The notes under the pieces are model-generated. The model saw only the letters and a list, made by a program, of their open reading frames with translations. It searched no databases and had not been told where the DNA came from. From Azospirillum rugosum (lineage in GTDB: Bacteria > Pseudomonadota > Alphaproteobacteria > Azospirillales > Azospirillaceae), in assembly GCF_017876155.1 (NCBI RefSeq), contig NZ_JAGINP010000007.1, positions 1-64,000 of the forward strand: 64,000 nucleotides of DNA, read 5' to 3'. Below are positions 17,661 through 26,547 of this stretch, in pieces (the first letter of the stretch is position 1; every line of letters starts with the position of its first letter). Both the position numbers and the translations under genes were made by a program.

Positions 17661-17699
17661 GCCGGGTCTGGTGTGAAAGCACCAGTTCCGGCCCATTTT
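17661..17699 (+). terminator. terminator of the beta-oxidation operon
   Basis: Stem GCCGG-gt-CTGGTG paired with CACCAG-tt-CCGGC (17661-17692), loop TGAAAG, one symmetrical internal mismatch, followed by a short T-run CCATTTTC. It lies 30 bases after the stop codon. Confidence 0.8.
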
Positions 17700-17700
17700 C

Positions 17701-18052
17701 ATAAAGAAGAGCGCATAAGGGGAATGCGGACTTGTCTCTTGCGACCTCTTCCTTTAGATGCCTTTTTGCTGTGCGAGCGGTTTCCACCCGCCGTCGAAGG
17801 CTATATGATGCCAATACCATATCCCCGGTCGCCGTGTGGCTTTCTATGCCGGTGTATGCCTATGAGTGTGACAAAGGTTAAATTCAGGTTGTCCGCGCAC
17901 GCCGAAATGTGGTACATCTGAATAGACATTACACTAGGTATGGCCTTTTTATATCTTTTGGATTTGGGTCATATGATGGTTGAAAGTGGCCCGAATTTTT
18001 TCCGTAACCGTGTGACAGAGCATTGATAGCACTGCGTACAGGAGCATCGCTC
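17701..18052. other. AT-richer intergenic region upstream of the NarL-type regulator
   Basis: About 350 bases with clearly lower GC than the rest of the window and no credible gene. It contains several A/T-rich tracts (for example CCTTTTTATATCTTTTGG near 17944 and GAATTTTTTCCG near 17993) and would make a long promoter/leader for the response regulator gene. I see no named operator or structured RNA family in it. Confidence 0.6.
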
Positions 18053-18709
18053 ATGAAGATCCTGATCGGAGACGACCACGTGCTGTTCCGGGAGGGATTG
18101 CGCAGGCTGCTGGAGCAGCTGAAGGAAGGCGCTTCTTTCCAGGAAGCCAGCAACTTCGATGAGCTGCTGGAGAAGGCCGGGGCGGGGGAGACCTACGACC
18201 TCGTCCTGACCGACTTGCGCATGCCGGGTTGGCCGGGCTTCAGCGGCATCCAGATGTTGCGCGAACGCCAACCGGACGCCAAGGTCGTGGTGGTGTCAGC
18301 GTCGGAAGCGCATCACGATGTGCGCGACGCGCTGGAGCATGGTGCTTCCGGCTACATTCCCAAGTCGTCCAGCGTGAAGATCATGCTGAGCGCCCTGGAT
18401 CTGATCTTCTCCGGCGGCGTCTATGTGCCGCCCACCGTGCTGCGCGAAGGCACCGAGGCGGAGACGCGGATCGGTTCCGGTGCCGGCGCGATGCCGCCGA
18501 CCGACCCGCAGCTGGAGCAGCTGCTGACGCAGCGCCAGCGCGAGGTGCTCGACCGCCTGCGCGAGGGCAAGTCCAACAAGCAGATCGCCCACGAACTTGG
18601 GCTGTCGGAAGGAACCGTGAAGATCCACATGACGGCGATCTTCAAATCGCTCGGCGTGCGCAACCGCACCCAGGCGGCGATGGCCTTCCCGCAATCCCAT
18701 TCCGCCTGA
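18053..18709 (+). CDS. LuxR/NarL-type response regulator
   Basis: A 218-residue two-component regulator. The receiver domain (about 1-120) starts MKILIGDDHVLFREGLRRLL, has the phospho-acceptor Asp54 in LVLTDLRMPGWPG, and a KSSS-type conserved lysine near residue 105. The C-terminal LuxR helix-turn-helix (about 150-215) reads LTQRQREVLDRLREGKSNKQ then IAHELGLSEGTVKIHMTAIF. The ATG at 18053 has AGGAG at 18040-18044. No histidine kinase is adjacent, so it is an orphan; its long AT-rich upstream region suggests regulated expression. A terminator follows. Confidence 0.92.
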   Translation: MKILIGDDHVLFREGLRRLLEQLKEGASFQEASNFDELLEKAGAGETYDLVLTDLRMPGWPGFSGIQMLRERQPDAKVVVVSASEAHHDVRDALEHGASGYIPKSSSVKIMLSALDLIFSGGVYVPPTVLREGTEAETRIGSGAGAMPPTDPQLEQLLTQRQREVLDRLREGKSNKQIAHELGLSEGTVKIHMTAIFKSLGVRNRTQAAMAFPQSHSA

Positions 18710-18738
18710 CCGGCCGGTCGCCAAGGCGGCTCGACATG

Positions 18739-18772
18739 CGAAGCGCCCGCGGCTCTCTCCGCGGGCGCTTCG
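18739..18772. terminator. bidirectional terminator between convergent genes
   Basis: A perfect 14-base stem CGAAGCGCCCGCGG / CCGCGGGCGCTTCG with loop CTCTCT. It lies between the response regulator gene and the convergent CBS-domain gene and can serve both, although the T-tract after it is short. Confidence 0.75.
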
Positions 18773-18803
18773 CGTTTCAGGGTATTCCGTCCGTGACGCT
18801 GGT

Positions 18804-19238
18804 TCAGCCCATGCCGGCGACGTAGCCGCGCAGCGACTCGACCTCGAGTTCCGCGTCGTCGAGCCGAGCCTTGACCACGTCGCCGATGCTGACGAGGCCA
18901 ACGAGCTGGTCGTTCTCCATGATGGGCAGATGGCGGATGCGGCGCTCGGTCATGACCGCCATGATGCGGGATACGGTGTCGCTTGGCCGGCCGGTCACCA
19001 GATCGCGCGTCATCAGGTCGGCGGTCGGCCGGTCCAGTGCCTGGGCGCCGTCCGCCGCAACGGCGCGGACAATGTCACGCTCCGACAGGATGCCGACGGG
19101 TACTCCGTCGTCCCCCATGACCAGGACGGCACCGATGCGGTGCTGGGCGAGCGTGCGGGCGACGGCGGAAACCGGGTCGTCAGGACGCGCCGCGATGATG
19201 GCGCTGCCCTTCCGCTTCAGTACGGCGGCGATGTGCAT
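18804..19238 (-). CDS. tandem CBS-domain protein
   Basis: A 144-residue protein made of two CBS domains, the adenosyl-nucleotide-binding modules that sense cell energy state. Domain 1 covers about 8-65 (DPVSAVARTLAQHRIGAVLV, VGILSERDIVRAVA), domain 2 about 75-135 (DTVSRIMAVMTERRIRHLPI, QLVGLVSIGDVVKARLDD). The ATG at 19238 is preceded by GGGAGGAAC. Such stand-alone CBS pairs are common in alphaproteobacteria and have no fixed partner; the exact role is not known. Confidence 0.85.
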   Translation of the reverse strand: MHIAAVLKRKGSAIIAARPDDPVSAVARTLAQHRIGAVLVMGDDGVPVGILSERDIVRAVAADGAQALDRPTADLMTRDLVTGRPSDTVSRIMAVMTERRIRHLPIMENDQLVGLVSIGDVVKARLDDAELEVESLRGYVAGMG

Positions 19239-19315
19239 GTTGCTCGTTCCTCCCTTGCGGATGTCGCATGGCTGATGCTCCCGCAGCATCGGCTGTGGTG
19301 GAAGGCTCGAAAAAG

Positions 19316-19354
19316 AACAGGCCGGGCACCCCCAACGGAGTACCCGGCCTGTTT
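19316..19354 (-). terminator. ompW terminator
   Basis: Stem AACAGGCCGGG (19316-19326) with CCCGGCCTGTT (19343-19353). Read on the minus strand it is followed by TTCTTTTTC, a good U-tract, so it ends the ompW transcript about 50 bases after its stop codon. Confidence 0.88.
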
Positions 19355-19399
19355 TCGACCACCGCGATGCGCGCCCGAGAGCGCGCCCCGGCCTGATGA

Positions 19400-20095
19400 T
19401 TAGAAGCGGTAGCCGATGCCGACGCCGACCAGCCACGGGTCGAGGTGGACCTTCGACTTCACGACCGGGCCCAGGTTGGTCTGGGCGGTCACGTCGGTCT
19501 TCAGGAAGATCTTCTTGACGTCGAAGTTCAGCGACCACGGGCCGGAGATGGCCACGTCCACACCGGCCTGCAGGGCGAAGCCGAAGCGGTTCTCATAGTC
19601 GGTGTTGGTGATGGCGAGGCCGATGCCGTTCGGGGTCTTGGCGGCGTCCTCACGGTAGAACAGGGTGTAGTTGATGCCGGCGCCGATGTAGGGGCTGACG
19701 CGCTCCTTCGTGAAGAAGTGGTACTGCGCGGTCAGGGTCGGCGGCAGCAGCGACACCTTGCCGATGTCGACCGAGTTGCCGAGGCCGTTCAGCGAGCCCG
19801 ACACCTTGTGGCGGCTGGTGCCGGCGATCAGCTCCAGCGCGATGTTGTCGGTGACGAAGTAGGAGAAGTCGAGTTCCGGGATGTAGTCGTTGCCGACGTT
19901 CGCCTCACCGATGTCGGTGGCGCCGTTCAGCTTCAGCTTGCCATCTTCCTGCGGCAGCACGGCCAGGCCACGCGCGCGGATCACGATGTCGCCCGCGGAC
20001 TTGCCCTTGAAATCCTGGGCCAGCGACGGAGAGGAAACGGCGGCGAGAGCCGTGGTCGCCAGCAGGGCGGCGGCGGCGCGCTTCAGGAAAGTCAT
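19400..20095 (-). CDS. ompW: OmpW family outer membrane protein
   Basis: A 231-residue small outer-membrane beta-barrel. The leader MTFLKRAAAALLATTALAAV ends at a typical SLAQ-D cleavage site. The mature part shows the OmpW pattern: IVIRARGLAVLPQEDG, a DYIPELDFSYFVTDNIALEL strand pair, LPPTLTAQYHF, PYIGAGINYTLFY, an alternating strand FGFALQAGVDVAIS, and the C-terminal aromatic residue in GVGIGYRF needed for outer-membrane insertion. OmpW proteins form narrow channels for hydrophobic molecules. The gene is monocistronic and ended by the terminator at 19316-19354. Confidence 0.92.
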   Translation of the reverse strand: MTFLKRAAAALLATTALAAVSSPSLAQDFKGKSAGDIVIRARGLAVLPQEDGKLKLNGATDIGEANVGNDYIPELDFSYFVTDNIALELIAGTSRHKVSGSLNGLGNSVDIGKVSLLPPTLTAQYHFFTKERVSPYIGAGINYTLFYREDAAKTPNGIGLAITNTDYENRFGFALQAGVDVAISGPWSLNFDVKKIFLKTDVTAQTNLGPVVKSKVHLDPWLVGVGIGYRF

Positions 20096-20256
20096 GGGAT
20101 TTCGCTCCAGGGCAATATTGTGCTGATGTTCGTTCGTTGGCTTATGCCTGGAGATGTATTACCAGAGTTTTTCTAGGGTTGCTACACGAGTGCAACCAAT
20201 CCGTCGCGCTGCGGCGGCTTTGCAACAGCGGCGAGATGTCGCATGGACAGGTTCTC

Positions 20257-20748
20257 CTACTGCGGCGGTCGGGTACCCGGCGGTGCTGTGTTCCGCGGGA
20301 TCTGCGCCAGGCAGTTCTGCACGATGGCGTAGCACTGGCCGAGCCGGGACGACCCGTAGGACGCCCCGCCATAGACGATCCGTTCCACCACGCCGTTGCG
20401 CAGGGTGAAGGTGGCCTCGCAATCCACGCTGTAGACGTCGGCGGCGTAATAGCCGGGCCACCCGCCCCAGCCGTAGCCGTAGGGCGCGCCCCAATATCCG
20501 CCGTAGCCGCCCCAGGCCGGGTAGGACACCAGCTTGCTGCTGTTGTAGGTGAAGAATTCCCGGTCGCCGGCGGTGGCCTGCCGGTTGGGCACGCCGGCGC
20601 AGGACAGAAGCGTCTGCTTCGGGAGGCCGATCAGGGCGTCCTGGGCGAACATGGCGTTGTCCGCGGCGGGGTTGGCGCAGGCCGCGACCGCGCAGAGGCC
20701 CGAGAACGTTAACAACCGGAACGCAACGCGACTCGTCCTGCCTATCAT
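20257..20748 (-). CDS. putative lipoprotein
   Basis: A 163-residue predicted lipoprotein of unknown function. The ATG at 20748 gives MIGRTSRVAFRLLTFSGLCAV then AAC, a lipobox with the lipidated cysteine at about residue 24. The centre is a Gly/Tyr/Trp-rich stretch (about residues 78-105, repeated GYG/GGY/WGG units), and CEATFTLRNGVVERIVYGG follows; similar short lipoproteins are found in Rhodospirillales. Its start lies 13 bases after the stop of the FAD oxidoreductase gene, so the two are probably co-transcribed. Confidence 0.72.
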   Translation of the reverse strand: MIGRTSRVAFRLLTFSGLCAVAACANPAADNAMFAQDALIGLPKQTLLSCAGVPNRQATAGDREFFTYNSSKLVSYPAWGGYGGYWGAPYGYGWGGWPGYYAADVYSVDCEATFTLRNGVVERIVYGGASYGSSRLGQCYAIVQNCLAQIPRNTAPPGTRPPQ

Positions 20749-20761
20749 GGTCGCTCCCTCC

Positions 20762-21907
20762 TCAGGCGCCCCGCAGGCGGGAGGGCGCCAAATCCTCCGC
20801 ACGCACGCCCAGCGCCGCGACCTCCGCCGGCAGGGAACCGCCGGTCGCCAGCGCGGCGGCGGTGCGGCCCATGGCCGGCGCCGTCTGGATCCCATAGCCG
20901 CCCTGGCCGGCCAGCCAGAAGAAGCCGTCGGCCGTACCGTCGAAGCCGGCCACCGGCACCTTGTCGGCGACGAAGCTGCGCAGCCCCGCCCACTTGTGCG
21001 CGATTCTCCGAACAGTGAAGCGGGCCGCCTGTTCCAACCGGTCGATGGCGATGGCGACGTCCAACTCCTCCGGTTGAATGTCGCAGGGTTCCACTGGGGT
21101 TTCGTCGGCCGGGGAGAGCAGGAGGCGACCGGCGTCGGGCTTCACATAGAACTGTTCGTCCACGTCGATGACCATGGGCCAGCCGTCCAGCCCGGCGGAA
21201 TCGGCCGGATCGGCGAAGACCGGATCAAAGGTCAGGGCGGTGCGCCGCTTCGGCATCAGCCCGAGCGGCCGGACCCCGGCCAGTTCGGCCACCACGTCGG
21301 CCCAGGCGCCCGCGGCGTTGACCAGCACGGGCGCGGCGAAGCTCCCCGCCGGAGTCTCCGCCACCCACAGACCGTCGCGGCGCGCCAGCGCCTGCACGCC
21401 CGCGTCGGTGATCAGCCGGCCGCCGCGCGCCTTCAGCCTGCGCAGGTAGCCGGTGTGGATGGCGTGGACGTCCATGTCCATGGCGTCGGGCTCCCAGACC
21501 GCGCCGGCTACATAGTCGGTACGGAGGAAGGGCGCGCGGGCCAGGGCCTGGGCGGCGTCCAGCCGTTCCACGCTGGGGGTGAGGCGCCGCCCCTCGGTGA
21601 AGTCCCGCTCCAGCGCGGCGGTCTGGTCGGCGCGGCCGATCAGCAGCACGCCGCGCGGGGTCAGCAGCGGGTGCTCGGAAAAGCCGTCGGGCGGGTTGGT
21701 GTAGAAGTCCCAGCTCGCCACCGTCAGGGCGCGGACCGTCGGATGCCCGTAGGTCTGGGTGTAGAGCGCCGCCGACCGGCCAGTGGAGTGGTAGCCCGGC
21801 TGGCTTTCCCGTTCCAGCACGATGACGGTGCCGTGCGCGGCCAGTTCATAGGCCGCCGATGCCCCGGCCATGCCGCCGCCGATGATCAGGAAATCCGCGC
21901 GCTCCAC
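20762..21907 (-). CDS. FAD-dependent amine/amino-acid oxidoreductase (DAO family)
   Basis: A 381-residue flavoprotein of the D-amino-acid oxidase/glycine oxidase fold. The dinucleotide-binding start is ERADFLIIGGGMAGASAAYE, and other FAD contacts are RSAALYTQTYG, VLVNAAGAWADVVAELAGV, and the C-terminal GFFWLAGQGGYGIQTAPAMG. Substrate likely a secondary amine or amino acid; not resolvable here. I choose the GTG at 21907 because AAGGAG lies 6-11 bases before it, while the ATG at 21958 has no ribosome binding site. The downstream lipoprotein gene is probably in the same transcript. Confidence 0.85.
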   Translation of the reverse strand: MERADFLIIGGGMAGASAAYELAAHGTVIVLERESQPGYHSTGRSAALYTQTYGHPTVRALTVASWDFYTNPPDGFSEHPLLTPRGVLLIGRADQTAALERDFTEGRRLTPSVERLDAAQALARAPFLRTDYVAGAVWEPDAMDMDVHAIHTGYLRRLKARGGRLITDAGVQALARRDGLWVAETPAGSFAAPVLVNAAGAWADVVAELAGVRPLGLMPKRRTALTFDPVFADPADSAGLDGWPMVIDVDEQFYVKPDAGRLLLSPADETPVEPCDIQPEELDVAIAIDRLEQAARFTVRRIAHKWAGLRSFVADKVPVAGFDGTADGFFWLAGQGGYGIQTAPAMGRTAAALATGGSLPAEVAALGVRAEDLAPSRLRGA

Positions 21908-22289
21908 TGTGCTCTCCTTGCCGATCTGAAGTCCGGATTGTTCGGTTCCACGGTTCATCGTAAGCGCCGGGAGTGGCCGAATGAAACACTGTGAAACGCT
22001 GTGAGACATGAAATTCGGTGATGTCGCACGGCGGGGTTTCCGGTGTGGTCTGTGGGGAAAAAATCCTACAGTGAATGTGGCGCCGGAGCAAGGAGGTTCC
22101 GGGCCGTGCGGAAACCTTGGAAATCTTGAAGCACTCACCGAAGGGCGGGAGAGGGGATGGACGGACGTCGCGGTTCTTTGGTGGGTTCGGCATACGTGCA
22201 TCCCCCTCACCCTAACCCTCTCCCCGGAGGGGAGAGGGGATTGACGTCGCGTAGCAAGGGTGTCGGCACACGTGACGCTTCACGGGCCG
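21908..22289. other. intergenic region between oxidoreductase and smc
   Basis: About 380 bases with no supported gene. It holds the promoter side of the oxidoreductase gene, a moderately AT-rich piece near 21950-22080, and a copy of the REP-like palindrome at 22203-22240 close to the 3' end of smc. Confidence 0.6.
22203..22240. repeat. REP-like GC-rich palindrome (family copy 2)
   Basis: CCCCTCACCCTAA lead followed by a hairpin CCCTCTCCCC / GGGGAGAGGG (22217-22239). Same family as the copies in hypF, before the chemoreceptor gene and after the FnrN-like gene. Sits 50 bases past the smc stop codon. Confidence 0.75.
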
Positions 22290-25200
22290 TTACGCCGCCC
22301 CCCTCAGCTCCTCTGCCCGCTTCAAATCGACGCTCACCAGTTGCGACACGCCGCGCTCTACCATGGTTACGCCGAACAGGCGGTCGACGCGGGCCATGGT
22401 CAGGCGGTGGTGGGTGATGATCAGGAAGCGGGTGTTGCCCTCGCGCGCGATGTCGTCGACGAGGTCGCAGAAGCGGCCGACGTTGGCCTCGTCCAGCGGG
22501 GCGTCCACCTCGTCTAGCACGCAGATGGGTGCCGGGTTGGAGCGGAAGACGGCGAAGAGGAGGGAGAGGGCGGTCAGGGCCTGCTCGCCGCCGGACAGGA
22601 GGGAGAGGACCTGGAGCTTCTTGCCCGGTGGGCTGGCGTAGATCTCCAGGCCGGCCTGCAAGGGATCCTCCGCGTTCACCAGCTCCAGGTGGGCCTTGCC
22701 GCCGCCGAACAGGCGGGTGAAGAGGTCCTGGAAGTTGCGGTTCACGCTGTCGAAGGAGGCGACCAGACGCTCCCGCGCCTCGCGGTTCAGGCTGGCGATG
22801 CCCTGGCGCAGGCGGGCGATGGCGCTGATCAGGTCCTCGCGCTCGGTCTGGAGGGCGGTGATCTGCGACTCCAGTTCGGCGACCTCGATCTCCGCGCGCA
22901 GGTTGACCGGGCCCATGTTCTCGCGCTCGCGGGTCAGCTTTTCCAGGCGCGATTCCAGGACCGTCACGTCCGGCATGGGCTCGTCGGGGTTCAACTCGGC
23001 GGCGGCGCGGGTCTGTTCCGGGCGGCAGTTCAGCCGTTCGGCGATGCGCTCGGTCAGCGACTGGCCGTTCTGGAGCGCGGCGGAGACGGCGGCCTCGGCG
23101 TGGGCGCGGGCCTCGCGGGCGTCGGCGAGGCCGGATTCGGCCTGTTTCAGAGCCTTTTCGGTCTCGGCAAGGCGGGTTTCCGCCTCCGCCAGCACGTCGG
23201 CGGCGCGCTTGCGGGCGCGCTCAGACTCGCTGATCTTGCCGAGAAGGGCTTGGCGGTCGGCTTCGATGGCGGCGGGGCGGCTTTGCAGCTGGGCCAGTTC
23301 GGATTCGGCGGCGTCGGCGCGCTGCCTCAGCTCGGCGACGCGCCCGCCGGCACCGGCGGAGCGGGTGCCCCAGGAGGCGACGTCCTGCTGGATGGCCGAC
23401 AGGCGCTGGCGGCGCGCCTGGGCCTCGCGGGTCAGGCGGTCCAGCGCGTTCTGCTTCTCGGCCAGCACGGTGCGCCGCTCGGCCAGCGTGGCGCGGCGGT
23501 CGTTGACGGCGTCGCGGCCCTCGCGCGCGTCGGGCAGGGCGTCGAGAAGCTCGCGGGCTTCCGACAGCTTGGCGTCGGCGTCCTGTTGGTCGGCGGTCAA
23601 GCGCTCGATGCCGTCCACCAGGGCGGCGAGCTTCGAGGCGGCGGCGTCGGCCTCGCGGGCCAGCTTGGCGTGGCGGTCGCGCGCGGCGGTCACGCCGGCG
23701 AAGGCTTCGCGCACCGCGTCGCGGGCGCGGCGGTCGGCCTGGGCGGCCTCCTCCACCGTGCGGCGGGCGTCGTCGAGGGCGGCGCGGACCACCTCCAGCT
23801 GTTCGTCGGCGAGGTCCAGCTCGCCGCGCAGCTCGTTCAGGCGGTTGCGCTGCTTCAGGCGCACGGCGGCGGCGGTGGGGGCGCCGGCCTGGACGGTCAG
23901 CCCGTCCCAGCGCCACGCGCCGCCATCGCGGCTGACCAGGATCTGGCCAGGGGCGAGGGAGGGCGCAAGGGAGGTGCCGGTGACGGCGTCGGCGACCACG
24001 CCGATGTGGGACAGGGCGCGCGCGGCGGCCGCCGGTCCCTTGACGCGCTTGGCCAGCGGCTCGGCGCCGGCAGGCAGGGGGGCGGCGGAGTCGTAGGGCG
24101 GCAGGTCGCGCCAGTGGACGGGGGCGGCCTCGTCCAGCGGGGCGGTCAGGGCGTCGCCCAGTGCCGCAGCCAGCGCGCCCTCGTAGCCGGGGGCGACGGT
24201 GACGGCGTCCACCAGCGGCGGGAACAGGTCGCCGGAGCCGGCGGCCAGAAGCTCGGAGAGGGCCTTTTCCTCGGCCTTCAGCTTGGCGCGGGCGGATTCG
24301 GCGGCCTGCACGGCTTCGCGGGCGCGGGCCTGGGCGGGTTCGGCGTCGGATTTGGCACGCTCCGCCCGCTCGGCGGCGTCGCGGGCCTCCTCCAGGCGCT
24401 GCTCGGCCAACTCGACGGCCAGTTCGGCCTCCGCCACGTCGGCGCGGGCGGCGATGTCCTTTTCGAGGGAGTCGCGCTGCGCCTGCTGCTCGGCGAGGCG
24501 CTTGGCGAGGCCGGCGGCCCGCGTTTCAAACTCGGCGACCTGACGCTGGGTGGACGCGCGGCGGGCCTCGTCGGCGGCGACCTGCTCGGTCAGGCGGGTC
24601 AGCTCGCGGTCGAGTTGGTCGACGGCTTCGCGCGCTTCGGCCAGGGCCTCGCGGGCGGCCTCCTCCAGCATCTCCTCGTCGTCCTGGGCGGCCAGCAGGC
24701 GGTCGCGTTCCGCCTCCAGGCGGGCCAGGGCGTCGCCGGCGTCGGCGGCGAGCGCTTCCTCGCGGCCGAGGTCGCCAGCGATCTGCTGGAGGCGGGAGAC
24801 GAGCGCGCGCTGCTGCTCGGCGACGCGCTTCTCCTCGGTGTCCAGCTGCTCCTTGGCGATGACGAGGCGCTGGAGGCCGGCCGCGGCGGCGGCCTCGGCC
24901 TGACGCTTTTCCGGCAGGCCGGCGGCGTGGTCCGTGCGGCGGGTGGTCAGCTGGGTGACGGCCAGCATCAGCTCCCGCACCGCGCCTTCGGCGGTGGCGT
25001 GGGCGGCGCGGGCGCGCGACAGCTCGGCCTCGTGCGCGATCCAGCGCAGGTGCCAGAGCACGGCCTCCGCCTTGCGGATCTGTTCGGAGAGGTTGCGGTA
25101 GCGGGCGGCCTGCCGCGCCTGCTTCTTCAGGCTTTGCAGCTGGGTGTCCATCGCCCCGATGACGTCGTCGAGGCGCATCAGGTTGGACTCGGCCGCCTTC

Positions 25201-25751
25201 AGCCGCAGTTCCGCCTCGTGCCGGCGGGAGTGCAGGCCGGTGATGCCCGCCGCCTCCTCCAGCAGCATGCGGCGGTCCTGCGGCTTGGCGTTGATGATCT
25301 GGCCGACCTTGCCCTGGCTGACCAGCGCCGGGGAATTGGCGCCGGACGCGTTGTCGGCGAACAGAAGCTGGACGTCGCGGGCGCGCACCAGCTTGCCGTT
25401 GATGCGGTAGTCGGAGCCGTTGCCGCGCTCGATCCGCCGCGTCACCTCCAGCTCGTCGTGCTCGTTGAAGCCGGCGGGGGCGGTGCGCGTGCGGTTGTCG
25501 ATGAGAAGGGCGACCTCGCCCAGGTTGCGCGCCGGACGGTTGGCCGTGCCGCCGAAGATGACGTCGTCCATGTCGTCGCCGCGCATCTTCTTGGCGGAGG
25601 TTTCCCCCATCACCCAGCGCAGCGCCTCCACCAAATTCGACTTGCCGCAGCCGTTCGGGCCGACGATGCCGGTCATGCCGGGCTCGATCACAAGCTCGGT
25701 GGCGTCGACGAACGACTTGAAGCCGGACAGGCGGAGGCGCGTGAACAGCAC
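22290..25751 (-). CDS. smc: chromosome segregation protein SMC
   Basis: A 1153-residue condensin ATPase. The N-terminal head has RLSGFKSFVDATELVIEPG and Walker A GPNGCGKSN (about residues 32-40); long coiled coils flank a hinge at about 500-640 (LVDAVTVAPGYEGALAAALG); the C-terminal head carries the ABC signature LLSGGEQALTALSLLFAVF and Walker B PICVLDEVDAPLDEANV. It organises and segregates the chromosome with ScpA/ScpB, which are not in this window. Start is GTG, four bases after the dsbA stop, so dciA-dsbA-smc form one unit, an arrangement conserved in many alphaproteobacteria. Confidence 0.97.
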   Translation of the reverse strand: MLFTRLRLSGFKSFVDATELVIEPGMTGIVGPNGCGKSNLVEALRWVMGETSAKKMRGDDMDDVIFGGTANRPARNLGEVALLIDNRTRTAPAGFNEHDELEVTRRIERGNGSDYRINGKLVRARDVQLLFADNASGANSPALVSQGKVGQIINAKPQDRRMLLEEAAGITGLHSRRHEAELRLKAAESNLMRLDDVIGAMDTQLQSLKKQARQAARYRNLSEQIRKAEAVLWHLRWIAHEAELSRARAAHATAEGAVRELMLAVTQLTTRRTDHAAGLPEKRQAEAAAAAGLQRLVIAKEQLDTEEKRVAEQQRALVSRLQQIAGDLGREEALAADAGDALARLEAERDRLLAAQDDEEMLEEAAREALAEAREAVDQLDRELTRLTEQVAADEARRASTQRQVAEFETRAAGLAKRLAEQQAQRDSLEKDIAARADVAEAELAVELAEQRLEEARDAAERAERAKSDAEPAQARAREAVQAAESARAKLKAEEKALSELLAAGSGDLFPPLVDAVTVAPGYEGALAAALGDALTAPLDEAAPVHWRDLPPYDSAAPLPAGAEPLAKRVKGPAAAARALSHIGVVADAVTGTSLAPSLAPGQILVSRDGGAWRWDGLTVQAGAPTAAAVRLKQRNRLNELRGELDLADEQLEVVRAALDDARRTVEEAAQADRRARDAVREAFAGVTAARDRHAKLAREADAAASKLAALVDGIERLTADQQDADAKLSEARELLDALPDAREGRDAVNDRRATLAERRTVLAEKQNALDRLTREAQARRQRLSAIQQDVASWGTRSAGAGGRVAELRQRADAAESELAQLQSRPAAIEADRQALLGKISESERARKRAADVLAEAETRLAETEKALKQAESGLADAREARAHAEAAVSAALQNGQSLTERIAERLNCRPEQTRAAAELNPDEPMPDVTVLESRLEKLTRERENMGPVNLRAEIEVAELESQITALQTEREDLISAIARLRQGIASLNREARERLVASFDSVNRNFQDLFTRLFGGGKAHLELVNAEDPLQAGLEIYASPPGKKLQVLSLLSGGEQALTALSLLFAVFRSNPAPICVLDEVDAPLDEANVGRFCDLVDDIAREGNTRFLIITHHRLTMARVDRLFGVTMVERGVSQLVSVDLKRAEELRGAA

Positions 25752-25755
25752 GGTC

Positions 25756-26442
25756 TTACTTCAGCAGCTTGTCGATCGCCGCGGCGAAGGTCTCGAACGA
25801 CTGCGCGCCGCCGATGGTCGCGGCCCCGTCGTTCAGGATGAAGGTCGGGGTCGACTCGACCTTGTGCTTGTCGGAGCCCGTCAGGCGGCTTTGCAGGATG
25901 CCGTCGGCCAGCTGCTGGTTCGTCAGGCAGGCGTCGATGGTCGCCTGGCTCATGCCCGCCAGCTTGCCGTACTGGGCCAGCGCCTTGGCCGGGTCGGAAG
26001 CGCGGCTCCACTGCCCCTGGCTCTTGAACAGGACGTCGATCAGCGGGTAGTAGCGCTCCGCCGGGGCGCAGCGCTGCAGCATGGAGGCGCGCAGCGCCGC
26101 CTGGTCGAGCGGGAAGTCGCGGAACACCAGCTTCACCTTGCCGGTGTCGATGTACTTCTCCTTGATCTTGGGCAGGGTTTCCGTGTGGAAGGTGGCGCAG
26201 TGCGGGCAGGTCATCGACGAATAGTCGAGGATCGTCACCGGCGCCTTCGGGTCGCCCAGCACGCGGTCCGCGAGCATGTCCGCCAGCGGCGGCAGGGTGG
26301 CCGTTTCGGCCACCTGCGTGGGGGCCACCGGCGCGGGCAGGGTCTGCCCGTTGGACGGCCGGGATCCGACGATGGCAAGCCCGACGATCAGAGTCATCCC
26401 GATGCCGAGCAGGGTTAGAATGCCCAAAAGGTTGCGGTTCAC
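25756..26442 (-). CDS. DsbA family thiol:disulfide oxidoreductase
   Basis: A 228-residue periplasmic thioredoxin-fold protein. An N-terminal hydrophobic segment (about 5-27) acts as signal anchor, followed by a Pro/Thr-rich linker. The active site is C79-P80-H81-C82 in DYSSMTCPHCATFHTETLP, with the cis-proline loop ESTPTFILNDG near residue 195. The CPHC dipeptide is that of DsbA-type oxidases. It probably makes disulfides in exported proteins. Located between dciA and smc, with only four bases before smc. Confidence 0.9.
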   Translation of the reverse strand: MNRNLLGILTLLGIGMTLIVGLAIVGSRPSNGQTLPAPVAPTQVAETATLPPLADMLADRVLGDPKAPVTILDYSSMTCPHCATFHTETLPKIKEKYIDTGKVKLVFRDFPLDQAALRASMLQRCAPAERYYPLIDVLFKSQGQWSRASDPAKALAQYGKLAGMSQATIDACLTNQQLADGILQSRLTGSDKHKVESTPTFILNDGAATIGGAQSFETFAAAIDKLLK

Positions 26443-26547
26443 TTTGGCCTCATCCCTACCAGATGTTGATATTATACTGAAGACGACCGCTTTGCGGCAA
26501 GAGTATGGCCCAGCCTGTGCTGGCCGTTTGGAGGCTGTCCCGCGGGA

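Noticed and set aside
20177-20197. GGTTGC/GCAACC hairpin between ompW and the lipoprotein gene
   Set aside because: Six-base stem with a nine-base loop and no U-tract; no clear role.
22689-25841. Plus-strand frame of about 1050 codons opposite smc
   Set aside because: Antisense shadow of smc; composition is Gly/Val/Gln-rich with no domain.
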